NCBI GenBank assembly: GCA_024405255.1
Contig: JAKSOY010000288.1
Coordinates: 1-5,123, forward strand
From: Kiritimatiellia bacterium
GTDB taxonomy: Bacteria; Verrucomicrobiota; Kiritimatiellia; RFP12; UBA1067
Direction: 5' to 3'
Length of the DNA: 5,123 bases
Under the pieces are notes generated by a model, which was not told the origin of the DNA, did not search any database, and was given only the letters and a program-made list of their open reading frames with translations. Of the stretch, positions 1-5,026 are shown piece by piece; the stretch's first letter is position 1, and every line of letters starts with the position of its first letter. Position numbers and translations under genes: made by a program.

Positions 1-3
1 AAA

Positions 4-45
4 ACAGATTTGGCGCGAAATGTCCAAATCTGTCATTTCGTGACA
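4..45. repeat. Nested inverted repeats at the window edge
   Basis: Three inverted repeats are interleaved here. ACAGATTTGG (4-13) pairs perfectly with CCAAATCTGT (24-33). CGAAATG (16-22), in the loop of the first stem, pairs perfectly with CATTTCG (34-40). TGTCA (31-35) pairs with TGACA (41-45). The stems compete for the same bases, so as RNA they would be alternative folds; a simultaneous pseudoknot looks sterically poor because no linker separates 33 from 34. There is no T-run of a classical terminator. The element may continue left of the window. The role is unknown: it could be an attenuator, an operator or a transposon end. Confidence 0.5.
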
Positions 46-101
46 AAATCAAACTAGTCCGTTCCTCCAAAGATTCAAGACGGCCCTGTACGAGAACAGC
101 T

Positions 102-167
102 CTCCGCGCTCTCGGCGTTCTCTGCGTGAGACATCTTCCTCACGCCGAGGGCGCAGAGAACGCGGAG
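102..167. repeat. Long imperfect inverted repeat (29-nt arms)
   Basis: The left arm (102-130) and right arm (139-167) are reverse complements at 24 of 29 positions, around an 8-nt loop (131-138, ACATCTTC). The ends are perfect: CTCCGCG (102-108) with CGCGGAG (161-167), and GCGTGAG (124-130) with CTCACGC (139-145). Within each arm a short motif of the type CTCTGCG/CTCGGCG recurs, so the hairpin seems built from tandem short units. Reading frames through it give low-complexity peptides rich in HAEGAENAE-like repeats, which I take as artefacts, not protein. It lies in the non-coding mosaic upstream of the toxin-antitoxin operon. Confidence 0.7.
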
Positions 168-175
168 TGGCCTTC

Positions 176-188
176 GGGGTCTGTCCCC
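176..188. repeat. GGGG-TCTGT-CCCC palindrome
   Basis: A 4-bp GC stem (176-179 with 185-188) is followed by AACGG and then the first REP-like hairpin. A similar motif, GGGGACAGTCCC at 1175-1186, also precedes an AACGG and a REP-like hairpin in the second cluster. The two sites may be ends of the same composite repeat. Confidence 0.4.
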
Positions 189-196
189 AACGGAGT

Positions 197-223
197 ATGG
201 TGGGCGCGGACTCCGGCCGCGCC
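197..223 (-). repeat. REP-like hairpin, copy A-minus
   Basis: The stem is GGCGCGGAC (203-211) and GGCCGCGCC (215-223) around loop TCC, with 8 of 9 pairs formed (A210 faces G216). The flank ATGGTG reads CACCAT on the - strand, a degenerate version of the CTACCA box seen in other copies. It is the most diverged member and forms an inverted pair with the copy at 264-289. Confidence 0.55.
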
Positions 224-269
224 GCAATGGATTGCAAATGGGAATCCAAGGGTCCGGCATTGCGGCGCG
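218..269. repeat. Perfect 12-bp inverted repeat joining the two REP-like copies
   Basis: CGCGCCGCAATG (218-229) is the exact reverse complement of CATTGCGGCGCG (258-269). Outside this core the arms keep matching imperfectly, so about 202-229 and 258-285 pair at 23 of 28 positions and the whole 197-290 block can fold as one long hairpin instead of two small ones. The central segment (230-257) holds a smaller stem, GGATT (229-233) with AATCC (243-247). The layout resembles the paired REP units called BIMEs in enterobacteria. Confidence 0.65.
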
Positions 270-289
270 CTCGGAGAGTGCGCCCTGCC
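264..289 (+). repeat. REP-like hairpin, copy A-plus
   Basis: The stem is GGCGCGCTC (264-272) and GAGTGCGCC (276-284) around loop GGA, with one G-T wobble. It is followed by CTGCCAATT. Copy B-plus at 1247 is almost identical through position 293, including the downstream CCAATT. Confidence 0.75.
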
Positions 290-294
290 AATTA

Positions 295-334
295 TCCGAA
301 TGTTCGAATGTTTGAATGCTTGAATGTTCGAATG
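295..334. repeat. Tandem array of five 8-bp units, YYYGAATG
   Basis: Five contiguous octamers are visible: TCCGAATG, TTCGAATG, TTTGAATG, CTTGAATG and TTCGAATG. The GAATG core is invariant and only the first three pyrimidines vary. Translation gives the low-complexity peptide style VRMFECLNV, which I recall as a frequent spurious product in related genomes; this is memory, not a search. The array starts 10 bp after the A-plus REP-like hairpin and ends about 60 bp before the toxin-antitoxin promoter. Slipped-strand copy-number change would be expected. Confidence 0.85.
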
Positions 335-351
335 AAGAACGTCTCGGCTCG

Positions 352-379
352 CATTTTACGTTTTCCATTTTACATTTAG
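352..379. repeat. AT-rich imperfect direct repeat, CATTTTAC
   Basis: CATTTTAC occurs at 352-359 and 366-373, giving two imperfect 14-bp units. The AT-rich stretch contrasts with the GC-rich repeats just upstream and lies directly before the toxin-antitoxin promoter, where it could act as an upstream promoter element or simply be a second minisatellite type. Confidence 0.45.
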
Positions 380-393
380 AATCTGTGGCCACC

Positions 394-435
394 ATTGACA
401 CGTTCTACCGAATTTAGTACAATATTTAGGTCAAT
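394..435. promoter_or_regulatory. Candidate operator repeats around the promoter
   Basis: ATTTAG occurs at 412-417 and 424-429, exactly flanking the -10 box, with a third copy upstream at 374-379. An inverted repeat ATTGAC (394-399) / GTCAAT (430-435) brackets the whole promoter core, and GTGGCCAC (385-392) is a perfect 8-bp palindrome just upstream of it. Phd/YefM antitoxins usually autorepress by binding repeats over their own promoter, so any of these could be the site. Which one is used cannot be decided from sequence. Confidence 0.35.
395..423 (+). promoter_or_regulatory. Near-consensus sigma70 promoter of the toxin-antitoxin operon
   Basis: The -35 box TTGACA (395-400) matches consensus at all six positions and the -10 box TACAAT (418-423) at five of six, with the optimal 17-bp spacer. 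Transcription would start near 430, leaving a leader of about 25 nt before the ATG at 455. This also argues against the in-frame TTG at 395 as a start codon, because that TTG is the -35 box itself. Confidence 0.85.
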
Positions 436-439
436 TATG

Positions 440-446
440 AAAGGTG
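440..446 (+). promoter_or_regulatory. Ribosome binding site deciding the antitoxin start
   Basis: AAAGGTG lies 8-14 nt upstream of the ATG at 455 and is the only good Shine-Dalgarno-like match nearby. It falls just inside the competing ATG at 437, so it supports 455 as the start. Confidence 0.6.
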
Positions 447-454
447 TACGAATT

Positions 455-793
455 ATGATTTCATTCAAATCTTCGGAAGATGTCCTGTCACTCTCGGAAT
501 TCCGCGCAAAACTCTCTGAGTGCGTCGCGCAATGCCGGGCGAACCATAGACCGCTTCTTCTCACACAAAACGGACGCGCCGCCGGCGTATTCCTTGATGC
601 CTGTGCTTGGGACGAGATACAGGAGAAACTTGAAAAGATGGAGGCATACGAAGACCTTCTCGTTGCCGAGGGCGAAATCGACCGCGGTGAGACCGTTTCA
701 CTCCAAGACCTCGAAAAGTCGATCAAGAACCGCCGTGACAAGGAAGACCGCCACCACAAATCCAAAACATCCCGTGTGCGCGTCGCAATATGA
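455..793 (+). CDS. Phd/YefM-type antitoxin
   Basis: A 112-residue protein that probably neutralises the RelE/ParE-type toxin encoded next to it and, with it, represses the operon promoter in the cytoplasm. The N-terminal part (about residues 11-60) fits the Phd/YefM DNA-binding fold: LSLSEFRAKLSECV, then a strand-turn-strand PLLLTQNGRAAGVFL and a helix around WDEIQEKLEKME. The segment AEGEIDRGETVSLQDLEKS (about 70-88) matches the toxin-binding tail common in this family. A further 20-odd residues are basic and low in hydrophobic content, longer than usual. The start at 455 is chosen from the promoter and AAAGGTG; ATG 437 (118 residues) is the alternative. The stop overlaps the toxin start as ATGA. 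Family assignment is by motif recognition, with no search. Confidence 0.85.
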   Translation: MISFKSSEDVLSLSEFRAKLSECVAQCRANHRPLLLTQNGRAAGVFLDACAWDEIQEKLEKMEAYEDLLVAEGEIDRGETVSLQDLEKSIKNRRDKEDRHHKSKTSRVRVAI

Positions 794-1095
794 AAATCGT
801 CCTCGCAAAACGTGCGCTGCAACGCATTGAGTCGAGTCGCCTCTTCCTTGAGAACGAGTTCTATCCCGAATACGGACGCAACTTCGAGGACAAGGTTCTG
901 GAGACGATTCGAATGCTGCATGATCAACCCGACCTCGGGCATGAGGCCTTCCCCGAACTGAATCGACCCGACCTACGAAAGCTCCTCTGCAAATGTTACA
1001 GCTACTGGATCTTCTACCGCCGCAAAAAGAACCAATGTGAAATTCTATCCGTCCGCCACACGCTGATGAACATCAACACCCCTCGCCAACTGTAG
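790..1095 (+). CDS. RelE/ParE-superfamily toxin
   Basis: A 101-residue protein of the usual length for the RelE/ParE fold. The visible pattern is an N-terminal strand (MKIVLAKRALQRIES), two helices with FEDKVLETIRMLHDQPDLGHEAFPEL, then the strands LRKLLCKCYSYWIFYRR and CEILSVRHTLMN. The PDLGHEAFPEL loop, the YSYWIFYR strand and the final VRH are hallmarks of the family. RelE/YoeB members cut mRNA at the ribosome and ParE members poison gyrase. The C-terminus lacks the His-Tyr end of YoeB, and the sequence resembles ParE more, but the target cannot be told from sequence. No Shine-Dalgarno precedes the ATG; the ATGA overlap with the antitoxin implies translational coupling, keeping toxin below antitoxin. 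The frame is intact, so the module is probably functional. Confidence 0.85.
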   Translation: MKIVLAKRALQRIESSRLFLENEFYPEYGRNFEDKVLETIRMLHDQPDLGHEAFPELNRPDLRKLLCKCYSYWIFYRRKKNQCEILSVRHTLMNINTPRQL

Positions 1096-1129
1096 CCGCC
1101 CATCTTTCACCTACCCCACAACGCAAAGA

Positions 1130-1158
1130 TTACGGTGCGAAACCATTCCGCACCGTAA
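1130..1158. terminator. 10-bp perfect hairpin between convergent genes
   Basis: TTACGGTGCG (1130-1139) and CGCACCGTAA (1149-1158) form a perfect stem with a 9-nt loop. It begins 34 nt after the toxin stop. No T-run follows on the + strand; on the - strand TCTTTG follows, a weak U-tract. It may end one or both convergent transcripts, or protect the 3' end of the toxin mRNA. A repeat element is an alternative reading. Confidence 0.45.
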
Positions 1159-1165
1159 CCTGCAT

Positions 1166-1186
1166 CCCCGACATGGGGACAGTCCC
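1166..1186. repeat. Overlapping CCCC-GGGG and GGGAC-A-GTCCC palindromes
   Basis: CCCC (1166-1169) pairs with GGGG (1175-1178), while GGGAC (1176-1180) pairs with GTCCC (1182-1186), so the G-run can join either stem. GGGGACAGTCCC resembles motifs often seen near REP-type repeats in many bacteria (recalled, not searched) and parallels the palindrome at 176-188. Confidence 0.45.
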
Positions 1187-1205
1187 ACGCGGTTGTACAC
1201 CCAAC

Positions 1206-1231
1206 GGTAGGGTCGGCGCCCCGCGCAGACC
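1206..1231 (-). repeat. REP-like hairpin, copy B-minus
   Basis: The stem is GGTCGGCGC (1211-1219) and GCGCAGACC (1223-1231) around loop CCC, with 8 of 9 pairs. It is preceded by CGGTAG, that is CTACCG on the - strand. The stem sequence differs strongly from the other copies, yet length, loop position and box are the same. Confidence 0.6.
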
Positions 1232-1246
1232 GCATCCCCTCCAGCA

Positions 1247-1272
1247 GGCGCGCTCGGAGAGCGCGCCCTACC
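1247..1272 (+). repeat. REP-like hairpin, copy B-plus
   Basis: GGCGCGCTC (1247-1255) and GAGCGCGCC (1259-1267) form a perfect 9-bp stem with loop GGA, followed by CTACCAATT. It sits 34 nt beyond the stop codon of the - strand gene, where its hairpin would lie in that transcript's 3' end and could slow exonuclease decay. No U-run follows, so it is not a typical intrinsic terminator. Confidence 0.8.
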
Positions 1273-1300
1273 AATTGCCAAACTGCCCCGTGATCGATTT

Positions 1301-4300
1301 TCAGTCCTTAATCTGGCGATAGCGGTAACCGCTGAACGAGGTGTTCTTGAACAGTTTCCAAACCGGCAGGACGCTGCCGTCAGACTGAATTCGCTCTCGG
1401 AAAAAAGATTCCGATAGAGCCGTCTCGGTCGGAATGCTCCACACCTCCTTGCCGTCAACGAAAACGGAGATTCGCTCGCTGTTCCACCGTAAGCGGAAAT
1501 CATGTGTGTCGCGAGTCTCCAAGTCACCCTGATAGACCGCCCACTTCGGGAACATCCCCTGCTCCATTCCATACTTCGTCTTGGGGCTTGGAACGTTGTC
1601 GCCGGCATTCTCGCGCACCGGGCACTCAACCTCGACATGGTCGCCTTTCGCATCTCGCCAAAAACCGATGTACGGGAAGGCCCATGCGGAATCCTTGGCG
1701 TCAAAATCCGTGTACGGACGCGCCAATCCCCAACCGATGAACCACTCCTTCTGCCGACCGTCCTTCTTCTCGAAATGCACGGTCGCCTCGTATTCCGCGC
1801 CTTTGCCAGGCAATGGAATCTCAAGCCGATAGTACGACTTGGCCCCGCCAACGATACGCGCACAACCGTCTCGCTGGGGAACAACACGCCCCCACCAGCT
1901 CTCTGCCTCGCTCGCCGTCTCTGTCGGCATGACATCGACCCATCCTCCGGCGGCCTCCTGCACGAGCTTGCGCACACGGTACCCCTGTCGATCGACGATG
2001 ATCCTCTCCTCCTTGGAGAGGCCCCTCATGGACCGTAACTTTCGGTAAATCGCATCCGCATCTGACAAGCGCCCCTCAGTCTGGGCGATTTCCGCATCGA
2101 TAAGCAGTTCACGGCGTTTCGCGTCCCTTCCAAGCGCGGTGAACATGTTGATGACATAGTTTTTGTCGCTCGAATGGCAGGCCGTACGCGCCCACCAGGC
2201 CTGCTGCCAGTGGGTCAGCGGCTTCCTGTACTGCGCGACATATTTCCGCACCATCTTCCAGTCGCGTTTCTGGATCGCAAACGCAACGCCCATGCCGACG
2301 AATGTGTCTCGCGAGGGCATATAGGGACTTTCCGGAGCCGCGATGTAGGCATCAAACATCGCATAAAGTCTTTGGGACAATTCAGGCGTCAGAACGACAT
2401 TCGCCAGATTCGTGTTCGCTATATGTCCCGTCTCGGCAATGAAGATCTTACCCAGGGCCGTCGCCGCCGTCCGATAGGCGAATGTGGACTGCGTGCAGAC
2501 ATTCGTTGTCACCGTGCGAATGACATCCAGCAGGAAGTCCGTCGAACCGCCCCAACGAGAGGTTTGAAAATGGAGCACACGCTCGATGGATTCGGCCGCA
2601 CAGTCCAGTGAATTCGATACCGCACGGTTCATCAGCGCGATCGGATCCCTCGACCCGCACGAACGCGAGTTGAGCGAGGCCAGCATCATCGATGCGCGCG
2701 CATCCTCGGGGCGCAGCGAAACCGCCATCGTCAGGTTCGAGCGCGCGTTGGCATTGTAATCGCTCCAACCGTTCGCCTGCTCGTCGGTCAGATCGGCCCC
2801 CCATCCGCTTCCGCGTTTGTCGAATGCCATTGCCATATTGCGGGCTGCGTGATGGCAGTGGATAAGATACTCATTTCCAAGCCGTTCAACAGCCTGCTGG
2901 GGAAGCGTCCACCGCACATCGAGCCGTTCGGCAATCCGCCGATCCGCCTTCTTGAAGACATCCACAATTTCCGCGAACGACTTGGCGCTGGCAATCTCGG
3001 CGGCTCGGATGGGCCTAAGATCGGCTTTTGCGTAGCGCGCAAGGCGGACACGCGCTGCAAGCATTGCCTTATGACGCAGAAAATAGCCCATAAAAGGCTC
3101 GGCAGAAGCGTCAAAGGTTTTGACCGCCGCATCGTAGATCTTCTCGCTCTGCCAGAACTGATCATCTTTGTCAAGGCCGTCGTTATGCAGGATCGCAACC
3201 GCCGCATCACGACACTTCTCGCGCCATAGGCGATGCGCCAGTTCAAACTCTTCGTGCGTCGGGAACTCGGATCGTCCGGTCGCCAGTGCCCGTACGAGCG
3301 CACGGCGCACGGTACGCACCTGCTCGGCAACCGCCGGTTTCGTGCCGGCCGGCGGACGATAGGCGTCCACAATCCACTTCGTGTAAAACGGCACCGCCAC
3401 CTTCTCGAAGTATTCCGTCTCCAGTTTCGCGTCCTTGGGTAACGGCACAACAAGCCCGCGAGCGGATGCGCCGTCATGCTTCGCGCGCCCTTCATTGTCC
3501 TGTCGCGCCTCCTCCCGCATTTTCTTCGCCTCTTCAAAAGTAATCTTCAGGGACTTCCCCACAATCTCAATCATATTGTCAACTCGATCGAGAAACGCCG
3601 TCTTCTCAGCCGCGATCTCGTCCGGCACACGCGTGGCGGCTACCGTCGTCCGGTAGTCTCTGACCTTTTCAAGAAACGCTCGCGTCAGCATCTGCCCCCG
3701 TTCAAACTCGGCCTTTTGCGCGGCCTCGTCATTCGCGGCCTTATCCGTCCCACCCTTGTTCATCTGCTTCATCATTTCGGCCGTCGTCTCCTCCATAATG
3801 CGCCTCAAAGCGGCCTCAAGGGGGTCTAAGTGCTTCTTCAGAAGCAGACCGACCGTCGCGTCGTGCCGCACCTGCTCGGCATAGTCCTTTGGTGACACCT
3901 GCCCCTTCGGACGCGATTCGGCGATCTCTCCACCCTCGGCATCGAGAACCTTAACCGTCGGGAACCCCCTCACCTTGTAGCGTTTAAGCAGATCCGCATT
4001 ATTCTTTTGTGCGACATCGGAAAGAACGGACTTGTCACGCGGACTGTCAATGAAGACCAAGACAAAGTCCTTTCGCGCCGCCTCGACAAACTCCGGCTTC
4101 GCGAGATAGTCTTTCTCCAGTTTCTGACACCAGGAACACCAATCGCTTCCACTGAAGACGACGAACATCTTCTTGTTCGCCTTCTTCGCTTCAACTTTCG
4201 CTGCGGCAAAGTCATCCGTAAAACCCTTAGGCGTCGACTTTCCGACTTCCGCCGCCAGAGGTAGGGAAAAGGCCAATGACACTCCAAGGCAAATCATTCC

Positions 4301-4321
4301 GACTATAGACCATTTTTTCAT
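1301..4321 (-). CDS. Large exported thioredoxin-fold protein with C-terminal lectin-like domain
   Basis: An intact 1006-residue protein. Residues 1-24 look like a Sec signal peptide: MKKW, a hydrophobic core, then LPLAA before EVG. Residues about 33-150 form a thioredoxin-like domain with FVVFSGSDWCSWC (CxxC cysteines 62 and 65) and the GFPT cis-proline loop (Pro121); it resembles the thioredoxin domains of many PVC-phylum secreted proteins, where WCGWC is commoner. Residues 150-300 are charged and helical. Residues 300-780 are helical with weak TPR-like stretches (about 525-550 and 743-762). Residues about 792-1006 are aromatic and strand-rich, ending with HDFRLRWNSERISVFVDGKE, a pattern typical of LamG/concanavalin-like sandwiches. 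A periplasmic or surface disulfide or redox role joined to carbohydrate or protein binding is inferred; substrate unknown. The start is set by the AGAGG site and signal peptide; the upstream in-frame ATG at 4345 mostly translates the ribosome binding site. Confidence 0.9.
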   Translation of the reverse strand: MKKWSIVGMICLGVSLAFSLPLAAEVGKSTPKGFTDDFAAAKVEAKKANKKMFVVFSGSDWCSWCQKLEKDYLAKPEFVEAARKDFVLVFIDSPRDKSVLSDVAQKNNADLLKRYKVRGFPTVKVLDAEGGEIAESRPKGQVSPKDYAEQVRHDATVGLLLKKHLDPLEAALRRIMEETTAEMMKQMNKGGTDKAANDEAAQKAEFERGQMLTRAFLEKVRDYRTTVAATRVPDEIAAEKTAFLDRVDNMIEIVGKSLKITFEEAKKMREEARQDNEGRAKHDGASARGLVVPLPKDAKLETEYFEKVAVPFYTKWIVDAYRPPAGTKPAVAEQVRTVRRALVRALATGRSEFPTHEEFELAHRLWREKCRDAAVAILHNDGLDKDDQFWQSEKIYDAAVKTFDASAEPFMGYFLRHKAMLAARVRLARYAKADLRPIRAAEIASAKSFAEIVDVFKKADRRIAERLDVRWTLPQQAVERLGNEYLIHCHHAARNMAMAFDKRGSGWGADLTDEQANGWSDYNANARSNLTMAVSLRPEDARASMMLASLNSRSCGSRDPIALMNRAVSNSLDCAAESIERVLHFQTSRWGGSTDFLLDVIRTVTTNVCTQSTFAYRTAATALGKIFIAETGHIANTNLANVVLTPELSQRLYAMFDAYIAAPESPYMPSRDTFVGMGVAFAIQKRDWKMVRKYVAQYRKPLTHWQQAWWARTACHSSDKNYVINMFTALGRDAKRRELLIDAEIAQTEGRLSDADAIYRKLRSMRGLSKEERIIVDRQGYRVRKLVQEAAGGWVDVMPTETASEAESWWGRVVPQRDGCARIVGGAKSYYRLEIPLPGKGAEYEATVHFEKKDGRQKEWFIGWGLARPYTDFDAKDSAWAFPYIGFWRDAKGDHVEVECPVRENAGDNVPSPKTKYGMEQGMFPKWAVYQGDLETRDTHDFRLRWNSERISVFVDGKEVWSIPTETALSESFFRERIQSDGSVLPVWKLFKNTSFSGYRYRQIKD

Positions 4322-4326
4322 TACTT

Positions 4327-4335
4327 CTTCCTCTC
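4327..4335 (-). promoter_or_regulatory. Ribosome binding site of the exported protein
   Basis: On the - strand GAGAGGAAG lies upstream of the ATG at 4321, with AGAGG placed 8 nt from the start codon. It supports this start over the in-frame ATGs at 4345 and 4384. No convincing -35/-10 pair for this gene was found in the 120 bases further upstream. Confidence 0.7.
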
Positions 4336-4419
4336 TTCTTGCCATTACACTTCTAACATGCTTGAGCAGACCGACCAATATCAAGAAAATAGAATTCCTT
4401 AGTTTCTCGCGCGCCTCAA

Positions 4420-4441
4420 CCGCGCCACCCTCCCCGCGCGG
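4420..4441. repeat. 6-bp GC hairpin
   Basis: CCGCGC (4420-4425) pairs perfectly with GCGCGG (4436-4441) around a pyrimidine-rich 10-nt loop. It lies about 100 bases upstream of the exported-protein start. A GC-rich stem this short could arise by chance. Confidence 0.3.
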
Positions 4442-4598
4442 AATAGAAAGAGCGGCCCATTCACACTTTGTCGCTCATGTTGAATGTGCCGCTTGTTCTC
4501 TCGCGTTTCTCTCTCGTGAAAATAGACGTGGTGCACCCTGCCATCGTATCGTAAGAGGGGCACCGGAAAGAACCCACAACAAAATACGAATAGAGAAT

Positions 4599-4624
4599 GC
4601 GCCACGTGGATCACACGTGGACGC
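4599..4624. repeat. Palindrome CCACGTG-GATCA-CACGTGG
   Basis: CCACGTG (4602-4608) and CACGTGG (4614-4620) are perfect 7-bp arms around a 5-nt centre. The stem extends by GCG (4599-4601) with CGC (4622-4624) past one bulged A. Each arm also contains the self-palindrome CACGTG, so it could be a tandem binding site as well as a hairpin. Confidence 0.55.
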
Positions 4625-4680
4625 CTCCCCGTATTGCGCCTTATTGTTAGAAATTTCCGGTTTCTCTTACAGCTCGATAC

Positions 4681-4695
4681 GTGAACGACGTTCAC
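4681..4695. promoter_or_regulatory. Operator-like palindrome GTGAACG-A-CGTTCAC
   Basis: A perfect 7-1-7 palindrome in AT-balanced sequence, with the look of a dimeric repressor site. GAAC-N3-GTTC is close to the GAAC-N4-GTTC form of the Gram-positive type LexA box, but the spacing is one short, so no regulator is assigned. No gene start is adjacent. Confidence 0.4.
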
Positions 4696-4745
4696 TTGTC
4701 TTCGGTTAGGTTGCCCACCCGAGGACTTGCCCCGCTCCAGGACAC

Positions 4746-4772
4746 GGCCCGTTGAGGACAACGGGCCCTACC
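4746..4772 (+). repeat. REP-like hairpin, copy C-plus
   Basis: GGCCCGTTG (4746-4754) and CAACGGGCC (4759-4767) form a perfect 9-bp stem with loop AGGA, followed by CTACCT. Relative to the B-plus copy both arms have changed in step (for example CGCTC/GAGCG against CGTTG/CAACG), which is evidence that the fold is maintained. Confidence 0.75.
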
Positions 4773-4809
4773 TGTGAGGGCTTCGGCCATGCAATGGGCC
4801 ATGACCGAG

Positions 4810-4827
4810 TCTGTCAAAGATCTGTCA
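4810..4827. repeat. Direct repeat TCTGTCA, 11-bp spacing
   Basis: TCTGTCA occurs at 4810-4816 and 4821-4827, one helical turn apart. ATCTGTCATT at 4820-4829 also matches 28-37 near the left window edge. Each match is short enough to be coincidence. Confidence 0.25.
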
Positions 4828-4866
4828 TTCGCGGAACAATCACCTATTTCCCCGAACAACGCGCAT

Positions 4867-4875
4867 ATTGTAGCA
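4867..4875 (-). promoter_or_regulatory. Weak extended -10 candidate
   Basis: On the - strand this reads TGCTACAAT, an extended -10 motif, without a good -35 box upstream. It would transcribe leftward toward the exported-protein gene, whose start is about 540 bases away. A TATAAT on the + strand at 4905-4910 likewise lacks a -35 box. Both may simply reflect an AT-rich patch. Confidence 0.2.
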
Positions 4876-4923
4876 TAAAACACCGAGCCCTGCACAGCGT
4901 TTTGTATAATAAATCGTTCCTGT

Positions 4924-4949
4924 GGTAGGGCGCGTTCTCCGAACGCGCC
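4924..4949 (-). repeat. REP-like hairpin, copy C-minus
   Basis: GGCGCGTTC (4929-4937) and GAACGCGCC (4941-4949) form a perfect 9-bp stem with loop TCC. It is preceded by GGTAG, that is CTACC on the - strand, so it is inverted relative to C-plus. The box faces inward across 4773-4923. Confidence 0.8.
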
Positions 4950-4999
4950 GTAGAGCCGGGGTAAAGAGAAACAACTGAAAGTGGCCCAGGTCACGAAAG

Positions 5000-5026
5000 G
5001 AACCTCCCTGCGGCGCGGGACGGTTC
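5000..5026. repeat. Interrupted hairpin near the right edge
   Basis: GAACC (5000-5004) pairs with GGTTC (5022-5026) and TCCC (5005-5008) with GGGA (5017-5020), with one bulged C at 5021 and an 8-nt GC-rich loop. It has no CTACC box, so it is not counted as a REP-like copy. Confidence 0.4.

Noticed and set aside
75..401. Open frames on both strands across the upstream repeat mosaic
   Set aside because: They translate the inverted repeat, the REP-like hairpins and the GAATG array into low-complexity peptides and have no ribosome binding site or family motif.
395..454. Extending the antitoxin upstream to the TTG at 395
   Set aside because: The TTG is the -35 box of an excellent promoter and the extension would be translated from before the transcription start; no ribosome binding site precedes it.
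102..1272. CRISPR array
   Set aside because: The repeats are tandem octamers or inverted hairpins without regular unique spacers, and no cas gene is present.
1111..1977. Long - strand frame overlapping the 3' part of the exported-protein gene
   Set aside because: It is an arginine/serine-rich alternative frame of a clearly better gene and runs through the REP-like hairpins.
2788..3537. 249-codon - strand frame inside the exported-protein gene
   Set aside because: It is a shifted frame with an Arg-rich, motif-free translation, as expected from GC-rich codon usage.
4681..4695. LexA/SOS box
   Set aside because: The half-sites GAAC and GTTC are separated by three bases rather than the four of the Gram-positive type box, and no SOS gene is adjacent.
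28..4829. ATCTGTCATT shared by 28-37 and 4820-4829 as element ends
   Set aside because: A 10-base match is expected several times by chance in a window of this size and the flanks do not align further.
4399..4994. Possible small genes on the - strand in the right-hand tract
   Set aside because: The frames cross palindromes and hairpins, give no recognisable domain, and lack convincing start signals.
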